Shown piece after piece: positions 26,239 through 33,315 of a DNA stretch of 33,315 nt. The DNA comes from Gammaproteobacteria bacterium (GTDB lineage: Bacteria > Pseudomonadota > Gammaproteobacteria > UBA6429 > Thiohalophilaceae). Position numbers and translations under genes: made by a program. Each line of letters starts with the position of its first letter. Within the stretch, counting starts at the first letter, position 1. Below the pieces are notes generated by a model. The model saw nothing but the letters and a program-made list of their open reading frames with translations, was not told the DNA's origin and ran no database searches. Location of the stretch: positions 1 to 33,315 of the forward strand of contig JAOULO010000039.1 in the NCBI GenBank assembly GCA_029881995.1, in the 5' to 3' direction.

Positions 26239-27483
26239 TTGGCTCGGCAGTTAATTATCCGGCTTGAAGAGGTCAAGAATCCAGCTGAAGGGGTATCACC
26301 CTGGCGGGCCAGTTGGCTGGTGATGGAAAACGGGCGACCCCAGGGTAATCTGATGCGTGGAGATCTCTCCTCGGCGGTGCCCCTTGCTACAAATTCTCAA
26401 ATTGTGGCTCTGATCCCTACCGAGTATTGCCTGTTACTGGATGTGAACCTGCCCGGTCGCAATCGGCAACGCTTATTAAACGCGGTGCCCTATGCCGTGG
26501 AAGAACAGTTCATCGATGATGTTGATGATCTGCATTTTGCCCTCAGCCCCCAGTCCATTGACAATCACTACACCGTCGCGGCCATTGACCGGGAAAAGTT
26601 TATTGAGCTGCAGAAGGTGCTGGACAATGCCGACCTGCATCCTTTGTTCATGCTGCCTGATGTGCTGGCACTTAAACATGATGAAGTGAACTGGACGGTG
26701 CTGGATGAAGGGGAAAGACAGTATGTTCGAACCGGTCGCTATAGTGGATTTGTGACCAATAAAGACAGTCTGCACACCTTCCTCATGGCCAGCCTGAAAG
26801 AAGCCGAAACCAAACCCCGTCTTATTGAAGTCAGAACGCCTGCAGAAAAAGTCTATGACTGGCCTGAATCACTGGAAGACATTCCAGTCGTGAAAAAGGA
26901 ATACGATCAGGAAAGCACAGTCTTACTGGCCTGTGAGTATGATCGCATGTCCAGTATTAACCTGTTACAGGGTGAGTTCAGTCGGCGTGAAAGTGTCAGC
27001 AAGCACTTTCGTCCCTGGTATAGTGTCGCAGCCTTACTGGCCTTGTGGCTGGTATGGCAGGGTGGGCTGAATGTATTCCACTATTATCAGCTTACCGCGC
27101 AGAACAAATCACTTAAGAAAGAAATCGATCAGGTCTATCGTAAAACCTTCCCCGGTTCGCGACGCGTGGTGAATGCCACTTTACAAATGCGCCAGCAGTT
27201 GAAAAAACTGCGTCAGCAAAGTGGCAAGAGTACGACCAGCATGGCAGAGATGCTGGCCACGGCTGCACCCTTATTGATGACAGCCGATGGCCTGAAAATA
27301 AATAATTTGCGATATCAGGACGGCACGATGGATCTTGAACTGGAATTAAAAAATCTCCAGGCCCTGGACAAACTCAAGGAAAAACTGAATGAACGCCAGG
27401 AATGGAAAGTGGAGATCAAGTCTGCCTCTAACCGCAAGGACAAGGTTGAATCACGTTTACAAATCAGGAGTGCCGGTTCATGA
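26239..27483 (+). CDS. gspL: Type II secretion platform protein GspL
   Basis: The 414-residue GspL has an actin-like cytoplasmic domain (about 1-250) that recruits GspE, one membrane helix (about 261-280, SVAALLALWLVWQGGLNVF) and a periplasmic ferredoxin-like domain. IPTEYCLLLDVNLPGRNRQRLLNAVPYAVEEQF is the conserved N-domain stretch. The start is TTG at 26239, directly after the gspK stop, with AGGAG about 8 bases upstream; no ATG is suitable. The stop overlaps gspM. Confidence 0.96.
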   Translation: MARQLIIRLEEVKNPAEGVSPWRASWLVMENGRPQGNLMRGDLSSAVPLATNSQIVALIPTEYCLLLDVNLPGRNRQRLLNAVPYAVEEQFIDDVDDLHFALSPQSIDNHYTVAAIDREKFIELQKVLDNADLHPLFMLPDVLALKHDEVNWTVLDEGERQYVRTGRYSGFVTNKDSLHTFLMASLKEAETKPRLIEVRTPAEKVYDWPESLEDIPVVKKEYDQESTVLLACEYDRMSSINLLQGEFSRRESVSKHFRPWYSVAALLALWLVWQGGLNVFHYYQLTAQNKSLKKEIDQVYRKTFPGSRRVVNATLQMRQQLKKLRQQSGKSTTSMAEMLATAAPLLMTADGLKINNLRYQDGTMDLELELKNLQALDKLKEKLNERQEWKVEIKSASNRKDKVESRLQIRSAGS

Positions 27484-27983
27484 ATGATCTCAAGTTGAAA
27501 TTCATGGCCTGGCTGGACAGCCTCAATCCTCGGGAAAGACGTCTGGTGATCGGTGGCGGGATTTTTCTGGGCGTTTTTATCCTGTATCAGATCACCTGGG
27601 CACCTTTTTCCAGTGGCGTTGAAAAAATGCAGAGTAAGGTCAACAAGCAACAGCAGGATTTGATCTGGATGCAGCAGGCGTCAGAAGAGGTTCGTGGCCT
27701 GAAAGGTGGTTCCGGCAACACGCAACGTTCACATTCTGGTTCTTTATTGGGTGTGATCGAAAAAACAGCCAGGCAAAAAGGTCTGGGTTCGGCAATCCGC
27801 AAGGTTCAGCCTGAAGGACAAAATGGAGTGCGCGTCTGGATGGACAAGGCCGCCTTCGATACCGTCATGTCCTGGCTGGATGAACTGCAGGTAAAACAGG
27901 GCATTTCCATAACCAATTTTACGGCTGAGCGAACCGCCACGGAAGGTCGGGTCAATGTCCGTTTGCTGGCACAAGGCTTATGA
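27480..27983 (+). CDS. gspM: Type II secretion platform protein GspM
   Basis: A 167-residue bitopic protein: short cytoplasmic N terminus with LNPRERRLV, the family's opening, one membrane helix (about 21-40), then a periplasmic coiled stretch and a ferredoxin-like fold (MDKAAFDTVMSWLDELQ). GspM pairs with GspL and stabilises it. ATGA overlaps join it to gspL upstream and gspN downstream. Confidence 0.95.
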   Translation: MNDLKLKFMAWLDSLNPRERRLVIGGGIFLGVFILYQITWAPFSSGVEKMQSKVNKQQQDLIWMQQASEEVRGLKGGSGNTQRSHSGSLLGVIEKTARQKGLGSAIRKVQPEGQNGVRVWMDKAAFDTVMSWLDELQVKQGISITNFTAERTATEGRVNVRLLAQGL

Positions 27984-28771
27984 AGAAAAAGATCAAACTA
28001 AATAAGGGCTGGACCGGATTTATCGTCTTGGGTGTGGTGGCCTATGTCTATTTTATGCTGGTGAATTTTCCTGCCGCCGCCGCGTATCAATATTTTGTTG
28101 CATCCATGGATCGGGGAAAGAAAGTTAACCTGCAGGGTCTGAGTGGAACCCTCTGGCAGGGGCAGGCGGCCCAGGCCCGTATCGCCAGTCTGAACTTTGG
28201 CAAACTGAACTGGGATCTGCAGTTACTGTCCCTGTTTACCGGCAAGCTGGGACTGGATTTACTTACCGCTGGGAATAACAGTCGTATCGAAGGCAGTGCC
28301 AAGGCGGGCTTTGATCAAACACTATATGTCGATGGCCTGCAGGGGAAAATTCCCGCCGCCATGTTAATGCCCCTGTTCTATGGTTTTCCCATTGCCATCG
28401 ATGGTCAGATCAATGCCGATATCAAACAGGCTGAGATCAAGCAGGGTAAAAAACTTTCCGTGGAAGGTAAGCTGGTCTGGCATGGAGCAAAACTCACCGC
28501 TCCCCAGGCTGTGGAACTGGGTGATCTATTTGTCGCCCTGCGACCGGATGCCAATGGAACTAAACTTTTATTATCTGACCAGGGTGGCCCACTGACCCTG
28601 GACGGTACAGTAATGGTCAAACACAATGGCCAGTACAAGATAAATATTTACCTGGGTACAAAAGATAAAAGCCAGCCTGCCCTGAGTAATGGACTGAAGA
28701 TGATGGGGCGGACCAACCCACAGGGGAAAGTGCTGGTGTCTCGTACTGGTCAATTACGTAACTGGCGGTAG
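27980..28771 (+). CDS. gspN: Type II secretion protein GspN
   Basis: A 263-residue protein with one N-terminal membrane helix (about 12-30) and a periplasmic beta-rich domain. Stretches such as VNLQGLSGTLWQGQA and LNWDLQLLSLFTGKLGLDL are typical of GspN, an accessory component present only in some systems; its exact job is unsettled. It ends the gspG-N run and converges on pilR. Confidence 0.93.
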   Translation: MKKKIKLNKGWTGFIVLGVVAYVYFMLVNFPAAAAYQYFVASMDRGKKVNLQGLSGTLWQGQAAQARIASLNFGKLNWDLQLLSLFTGKLGLDLLTAGNNSRIEGSAKAGFDQTLYVDGLQGKIPAAMLMPLFYGFPIAIDGQINADIKQAEIKQGKKLSVEGKLVWHGAKLTAPQAVELGDLFVALRPDANGTKLLLSDQGGPLTLDGTVMVKHNGQYKINIYLGTKDKSQPALSNGLKMMGRTNPQGKVLVSRTGQLRNWR

Positions 28772-28773
28772 AC

Positions 28774-28795
28774 AAGTTTAATAAAAAACTTTTTT
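28774..28795. terminator. Weak bidirectional terminator candidate between gspN and pilR
   Basis: AAGTTT (28774-28779) pairs with AAACTT (28786-28791) and is followed by T residues; the same repeat has A/T runs on both sides. It is AT-rich with a 6-bp stem, so it is weak, but it fills the 22-base gap between convergent genes. Confidence 0.4.
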
Positions 28796-30170
28796 ACTCG
28801 ATCCCCAGCTTCTTGATGCGATAGCGCATCGCGCGGAAGGAAATACCCAATAATTTTGCAGCAGCTGTTTTGTTATAGCGAGTCTGTTCCAGTGCCTTGA
28901 TAATGACTTCCCGTTCAGTATTTTCCAGCATAGGATCAAGTCCACTCGATTCAGGGTTGTCTTCATCAAGTTGTGGTGAAAGCGGGTTACTGGAAGCAGC
29001 TTTTTCATTTCCATCCGGCAGTTGAAGATCCTCAGCACTGATCAGATCACTCTCACACAGGGTCATGGCCCGTTCCAGAATATTCTCCAGTTCACGTACA
29101 TTGCCAGGGAAGCTGTAGTTTTTTATGGCTTCCATGGCAGAGCGATCAAGCTGGGGAACAGCGGTTTGCCAGGCCATGGCTATGCGTTTTAGAAAATAGT
29201 TGGTCAGGATGGGAATGTCTTCCGGGCGTTCACGCAGGCCGGGAACATGCAAAGAGATAACATTAATCCGGTAGAACAGATCCTGGCGAAACTGACCATC
29301 TTTGGTGAGTTGTTCGAGATCCTTGTGGGTGGCACTGAGAACGCGCACATCGATGGGAATTTCCCGCTGTTCGCCAATGGGGCGAATGGCCTTCTCCTGA
29401 ATGGCGCGCAGCAGTTTGACCTGCATGGACAGTGGCAGGTCGGCCACCTCATCCAGGAACAGGGTACCGCCATTGGCGGCCTGGAACAGGCCTTGTTTGT
29501 CGGTCACCGCGCCGGTAAAGCTACCTTTCTTATGACCAAAGAATTCACTTTCCATTAGCTCGGTGGGGATGGCACCACAGTTGACGGGGACAAAGGGGTT
29601 GTCCGCCCGGGGACCCTGTTGATGGATCAAACGGGCCACCAGTTCCTTACCCACCCCGGACTCACCACTGATGTAGACCGGGGCCTGGCTGCGTGACAGT
29701 TTATCGATGGTTTTACGGGTCTGTTCTATGGCGGATGAGTTACCCAATAATTCCGCACCAACTGGCAAGTCCAGGGGCTTATGGCCATCGGACAGGCGCA
29801 GGGCGGTTTCGATAAGATTACGCAGGATGGAAAGGTCAACCGGTTTGGAAACAAAATCAAAGGCCCCGGCCTTGAGGGCCTCAATGGCAGACTGCATATT
29901 TCCATGGGCCGTGATGACGGCCACGGGTAGCTCCGGGTGCTGGCTCTGGATGTCCCGCACCAGGTCGATACCATTGCCATCAGGCAACCTCATATCCGTC
30001 AGGCACAGGTCGTATTTGTTGCTCGCCAGGGAGGTCCGGGCCTGTTGCAGGTTGGCAGCACTGGTGGTTTCGATACCCATACGCGACAGGGTGATCTCCA
30101 GGAGTTCCCGGATATCCGGTTCATCATCGACGATCAGGGTGTTATTGATTTTGTGGGCTGCGGCTGTCAT
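28794..30170 (-). CDS. pilR: Sigma-54-dependent response regulator PilR
   Basis: A 458-residue NtrC-type activator: receiver domain with phosphorylation site Asp59 (CLTDMRLPDG), AAA+ domain, and Fis-type helix-turn-helix (NKTAAAKLLGISFRAMRYRIKKL). In the AAA+ part, Walker A is GESGVGKE (169-176), the sigma-54 loop is GSFTGA (216-221, as in known PilR) and Walker B is LFLDEV (237-242). The expected target is the pilA sigma-54 promoter at 15634-15649. It follows pilS by 8 bases. NtrC itself is an alternative reading, but pilS and the pilin genes favour PilR. Confidence 0.93.
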   Translation of the reverse strand: MTAAAHKINNTLIVDDEPDIRELLEITLSRMGIETTSAANLQQARTSLASNKYDLCLTDMRLPDGNGIDLVRDIQSQHPELPVAVITAHGNMQSAIEALKAGAFDFVSKPVDLSILRNLIETALRLSDGHKPLDLPVGAELLGNSSAIEQTRKTIDKLSRSQAPVYISGESGVGKELVARLIHQQGPRADNPFVPVNCGAIPTELMESEFFGHKKGSFTGAVTDKQGLFQAANGGTLFLDEVADLPLSMQVKLLRAIQEKAIRPIGEQREIPIDVRVLSATHKDLEQLTKDGQFRQDLFYRINVISLHVPGLRERPEDIPILTNYFLKRIAMAWQTAVPQLDRSAMEAIKNYSFPGNVRELENILERAMTLCESDLISAEDLQLPDGNEKAASSNPLSPQLDEDNPESSGLDPMLENTEREVIIKALEQTRYNKTAAAKLLGISFRAMRYRIKKLGIE

Positions 30171-30178
30171 GGGCTTGT

Positions 30179-31807
30179 CTAATTAATATTACGCCTTGGA
30201 TCCTGAAAACTGATTCGAAAACATGCACCACCTGTAGGGATAACGACATAATTAAGGTGTGCCTGATTAGATTCGGCCAGTTGGCGGGAAATATAAAGGC
30301 CTAAACCGGTCCCATTTGTAGAAGATGTAAAAAAGGGCTCAAATAAATGAGGGATATCATCGGCCCGAACGCCGGGGCCATGGTCGACTACATCCAGAAA
30401 GGGCCGGTTGAAATCACTGGTCGTACCACCAATGAGTTCCACCTTCGGTAAGCCCCCATAGTCTGCACTATGTCGCAGGGCATTATCACAGAGGTTGACC
30501 AGGATCTGGCGTAGATGACTGGTATCAAAGCGTATCTCAAGCTCTTCGGGTTCAATATGGATGCTGATAATACCGGGTGTGACAGCCTGTCCGAGCTGGT
30601 ATTCAAGCAGGAAGTTGTCCAGAAAGTTTTTTAGTGTAATCAGTTCGATATGGTGAGGGTCACGACGACTGACCTGCATGACATTTTCAACAATGGCATT
30701 CAGGCGACGGGTATTGTCAGAAATAATTTGGGTCAGTCTTTGATCCGGGGCGGCAAGGCTCTCAGATTCTGATAATAATTGACCAGCATGGCTGATAGCC
30801 CCAAGAGGGTTTCTGATCTCATGGGCGATACTGGCCGTTAATTGACCCAGGGAAGCCAGTTGCATCTGTTGGGCCTGTTGTGCTGTTGCCGAGATGTCCT
30901 CCAGAAAGATCAAGCTACCTTGCCCGTCGTACTGACCAATTCGGGCAAAGCGTGGCTGGATATTGGTGTGAGTGGAAACAGGCTGAATACAGGCGGTCTG
31001 TCCGAATGGGTCATGACGCCAATCAATAAGGCGATCTCGTAACAAGTCTGAGAGTTGATTAAGTCGAACCGTTTTGCTTGTTGGCGGTAGCCCCAGCATT
31101 TGCCAGGCAGAGGCATTGATTAAGCGCACAGTCATGTCTTCATCGACCACGATTACCCCAGTCTGCATGCGCTGTACAACATGTTCGGTCAGTTGGGCCA
31201 TATTGGCCAGATCGATACTTTGTTTTTTGGCCAGGGCCTCACTTTCCTGTAAACGCCAGGCCAACACAATGGCGAGAATAGAGGTGGCAAAAAAGGTAAT
31301 ACCCAGGATGCCGGATTGCAGGAAGGAAGCTTGCAGATGGCTGCCTGAAATTTGAATAAAACCCTGCTCAGTCAAAATGACCAGTGAGGCCAGGGAAGCA
31401 GGGAAGAAGGCTGCCCGACCCGAAAGTAGAATACTGCCACAGGCAATGGAAACCACCATCAGGGATCCTATGCCGCTACTAACTCCCCCACTTGAATGCA
31501 TCAACAGGGTAATAAATATGACGTCTATGATGATGTTGAGATAAATCTGGATCTTCAGGCGGGTAACCTGACGATTTAGCAATTGATGGATGACCACCCC
31601 GCTGATTAGATAACAGCAGGCCGTGACAATAAATAACAGGGGGCTATGGCTGCCCAGAGGTTTAAAGAGTGAGCCGGTCAGATAAAGAACAACCAGTAGC
31701 AGGGAAAGGCCCAGGCGGTAGTAATTTAACAGGTAGATGAGACGCCAGGACTCGGATTGTTTCTCAACCCCGGCCAGTTTATTCGCTTGTGTACTCAGGC
31801 TTAACAT
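30179..31807 (-). CDS. pilS: Sensor histidine kinase PilS
   Basis: A 542-residue inner-membrane kinase: a six-helix N-terminal membrane sensor (about 25-185), a coiled linker, a PAS domain (about 205-310, IVVDEDMTVRLINASAWQMLG), and the kinase core. The phosphorylated His is His329 in SIAHEIRNPLGAISHAGQLL; the ATPase part has NLCDNALRHS, DHGPGV and GTGLGLYISRQL. PilS senses pilin levels in the membrane in Pseudomonas, and phosphorylates or dephosphorylates PilR. It lies upstream of pilR on the same strand, with the small PP0621-like gene ahead. Confidence 0.95.
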   Translation of the reverse strand: MLSLSTQANKLAGVEKQSESWRLIYLLNYYRLGLSLLLVVLYLTGSLFKPLGSHSPLLFIVTACCYLISGVVIHQLLNRQVTRLKIQIYLNIIIDVIFITLLMHSSGGVSSGIGSLMVVSIACGSILLSGRAAFFPASLASLVILTEQGFIQISGSHLQASFLQSGILGITFFATSILAIVLAWRLQESEALAKKQSIDLANMAQLTEHVVQRMQTGVIVVDEDMTVRLINASAWQMLGLPPTSKTVRLNQLSDLLRDRLIDWRHDPFGQTACIQPVSTHTNIQPRFARIGQYDGQGSLIFLEDISATAQQAQQMQLASLGQLTASIAHEIRNPLGAISHAGQLLSESESLAAPDQRLTQIISDNTRRLNAIVENVMQVSRRDPHHIELITLKNFLDNFLLEYQLGQAVTPGIISIHIEPEELEIRFDTSHLRQILVNLCDNALRHSADYGGLPKVELIGGTTSDFNRPFLDVVDHGPGVRADDIPHLFEPFFTSSTNGTGLGLYISRQLAESNQAHLNYVVIPTGGACFRISFQDPRRNIN

Positions 31808-31840
31808 GGCAAGGGACTTCAGGACTCCTGGTAGTATTAA

Positions 31841-32077
31841 CTAGCCAGGGTCATCGCGATGCAATTGCAGGTGTTCCTGGCTACAGTAATACTTATTATC
31901 GGACTCCAGCGCCTCATTTTTAGGGATATGTAGCCCACAATGATGACAGGGGACAATGGACTCAAGCTCAGAGGTCGATTTTTGCCGAGCGATCTTCTGG
32001 CGATCGGCCCAGTTTCGAATCATCCTTAATAGCAGCCAGGCAACAAGGGCAATTAGCAGGATACGTATCAGTGTCAT
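31841..32077 (-). CDS. PP0621-family small zinc-finger membrane protein
   Basis: A 78-residue protein with an N-terminal membrane helix (about 4-20) and a short zinc-type motif: CHHCGLHIPKNEAL, then YYCSQEHLQLH. The CxxC and CSxEH pieces match small proteins of the PP0621 type, which in pseudomonads lie next to pilS. Function is unknown. It begins the pilS-pilR transcript; pilS starts 33 bases after its stop. Confidence 0.85.
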   Translation of the reverse strand: MTLIRILLIALVAWLLLRMIRNWADRQKIARQKSTSELESIVPCHHCGLHIPKNEALESDNKYYCSQEHLQLHRDDPG

Positions 32078-32183
32078 AGTCAGTTTATTCAGGTAAGATC
32101 GTTTTCTTAAGGCTTCGGTAGCAGTACGAGATACCGACCGGGGCAGTATAACTGAAACCTACCTTCTCTGCCTGGAGCTGGAC

Positions 32184-33315
32184 TTGGCAAAAGATCAAAC
32201 CATACAGTCTGTACTTCGCATCGCCATGGCGCAGATCAATCCTGTCGTCGGTGATATTGAAAAAAATACTGGCATCATTATAGAAACCTGCCATCAGGCC
32301 AAGCGGGAGCTCGATGCCGACCTGGTATTGTTCCCGGAACTGGTCCTGACCGGCTACCCACCGGAGGATCTGTTATTGCGTCCCGGTCTGCATGACCGGG
32401 TCTTAAAAGCCCTTGAGCAGATTAAACAGCAGGTAAAAGATATCGGCCTGGTTTTGGGCTATCCACACCAAACCGCCGCAGGCCTGCATAATGCGGCCAG
32501 TATTATCCATCAGGGAGAAATCCTGGCGACCTATCATAAACAGCATTTACCCAATTACAGTGTCTTTGATGAAAAGCGATACTTCGTCGCGGGTAAACAA
32601 GCCTGTGTGTTCGAATTCAGGGGTATCAAGCTTGGGCTGAGTATCTGTGAAGATATCTGGAATCCAGGTCCCATCCAGCAAGCCGTCGATGCCGGGGCTG
32701 AAATAATGCTGAACCTCAATGCCTCCCCCTTTCATGTCGACAAGGGAACCGAGCGTGAGCAAGTACTTGCGTCAAGGGTCGCTGAAACCAGTGTACCTAT
32801 AGTGTACGTCAATCTGGTGGGGGGGCAGGATGAACTGGTGTTTGATGGTCAGTCCTTTGTGATGAACGGGCAAGGGGTGGTGACACAACGGCAGGCGGCC
32901 TTTGAGTCTGGTTTATTCACGGTAGATTTTTCTAAACAGGCAGCGGGTTATGAACCGGTACCTGTGAAACTTGCTCCTGTCCTGTCAGATGTGGCCAGTG
33001 CCTATCAGGCCCTGGTGCTTGGGGTGCGGGATTATATTGAAAAAAATGGCTTTAGCGGTGCTGTAATTGGTCTGTCGGGTGGAATTGACTCGGCGCTGAC
33101 GGTGGCCATCGCGGTGGATGCCATTGGTGCCGAGCGGGTAGAGGGGGTTTCTATGCCCTCCCGATACACCGCTGATATGAGTGTGGATGATGCGAGAGAG
33201 GAAGCCAAGTTACTGGGAATTGATTTTCAGGTCATACCCATTGAACCGGTGTTTTACAGTTTTCTGGATCTGCTCAAGGACGAATTTGAAGGCTTACCGG
33301 CCGATACCACCGAAG
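32184..33315 (+). CDS. nadE: Glutamine-dependent NAD+ synthetase, 3' end cut off by the window
   Basis: NadE amidates nicotinic acid adenine dinucleotide to NAD+, taking ammonia from glutamine. The visible 377 codons contain the nitrilase-type glutaminase domain with Glu52 (FPELVLTGYPPEDLL), Lys119 (YHKQHLPNYSVFDEKRYF) and Cys155 (LSICEDIWN), then the start of the synthetase domain with its P-loop SGGIDS (298-303). The TTG at 32184 is preferred: GGAG lies 6 bases before it, and the next start, ATG 32226, would cut off the first beta strand (LRIAMAQINPVVGD). It is divergent from the PP0621-like gene. The rest of the gene lies beyond the window. Confidence 0.95.
   Translation, partial: MAKDQTIQSVLRIAMAQINPVVGDIEKNTGIIIETCHQAKRELDADLVLFPELVLTGYPPEDLLLRPGLHDRVLKALEQIKQQVKDIGLVLGYPHQTAAGLHNAASIIHQGEILATYHKQHLPNYSVFDEKRYFVAGKQACVFEFRGIKLGLSICEDIWNPGPIQQAVDAGAEIMLNLNASPFHVDKGTEREQVLASRVAETSVPIVYVNLVGGQDELVFDGQSFVMNGQGVVTQRQAAFESGLFTVDFSKQAAGYEPVPVKLAPVLSDVASAYQALVLGVRDYIEKNGFSGAVIGLSGGIDSALTVAIAVDAIGAERVEGVSMPSRYTADMSVDDAREEAKLLGIDFQVIPIEPVFYSFLDLLKDEFEGLPADTTE

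Overview
The window is ordinary chromosomal DNA of a gammaproteobacterium. The gene order lpxC, secA, argJ, mutT, yacG, zapD, coaE, pilD, pilC, pilB, pilA is the conserved gammaproteobacterial block; E. coli keeps it as lpxC-secM-secA-mutT-yacG-zapD-coaE-guaC-hofC-hofB-ppdD. Several traits argue against Enterobacterales: a dciA gene beside lpxC, no secM, argJ next to secA, and complete PilBCD, PilSR and type II secretion sets. I cannot name the genus from sequence alone. There is no insertion sequence, prophage, CRISPR array, tRNA or rRNA.

Layout. (1) 1-3424: the 3' part of lpxC, convergent dciA, an anchored M23 peptidase, a strong terminator and a CapA-like lipoprotein. (2) 3506-8851: secA, argJ, a fused MutT/ThiE-like protein and a small membrane-anchored protein, all on +. 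(3) 8852-14395: on -, a run reading pilB, pilC, pilD, coaE, zapD, yacG. (4) 14582-15449: two type IV pilin genes on -, the upstream one behind a very good sigma-54 promoter. (5) 15450-16031: a roughly 580-base control region between divergent pilA and gspC. (6) 16032-28771: gspC, D, E, F, then an unrecognised lipoprotein gene with its own terminator, then gspG to gspN as a tightly overlapped run. (7) 28794-32077: on -, a PP0621-like zinc protein, pilS and pilR. (8) 32184 to the edge: the 5' part of glutamine-dependent nadE.

How it works together. The type IV pilus parts (PilA, PilB, PilC, PilD) and the type II secretion system (GspC-N) are sister machines. No gspO is seen, so PilD probably cleaves both the pilins and the pseudopilins GspG-K. 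PilS/PilR flank the secretion cluster, and the sigma-54 promoter before pilA is the expected PilR target. Nested between pilA and pilSR, the whole gspC-N cluster sits inside pilus territory, which raises the question of shared control.

I found no wholly new system. The best leads are the lipoprotein inserted between gspF and gspG (a possible secretion substrate), the structured pilA/gspC control region, the odd architecture of the two pilins, the catalytically degenerate ThiE-like domain of the MutT fusion, and the uncharacterised protein at 8372-8851.
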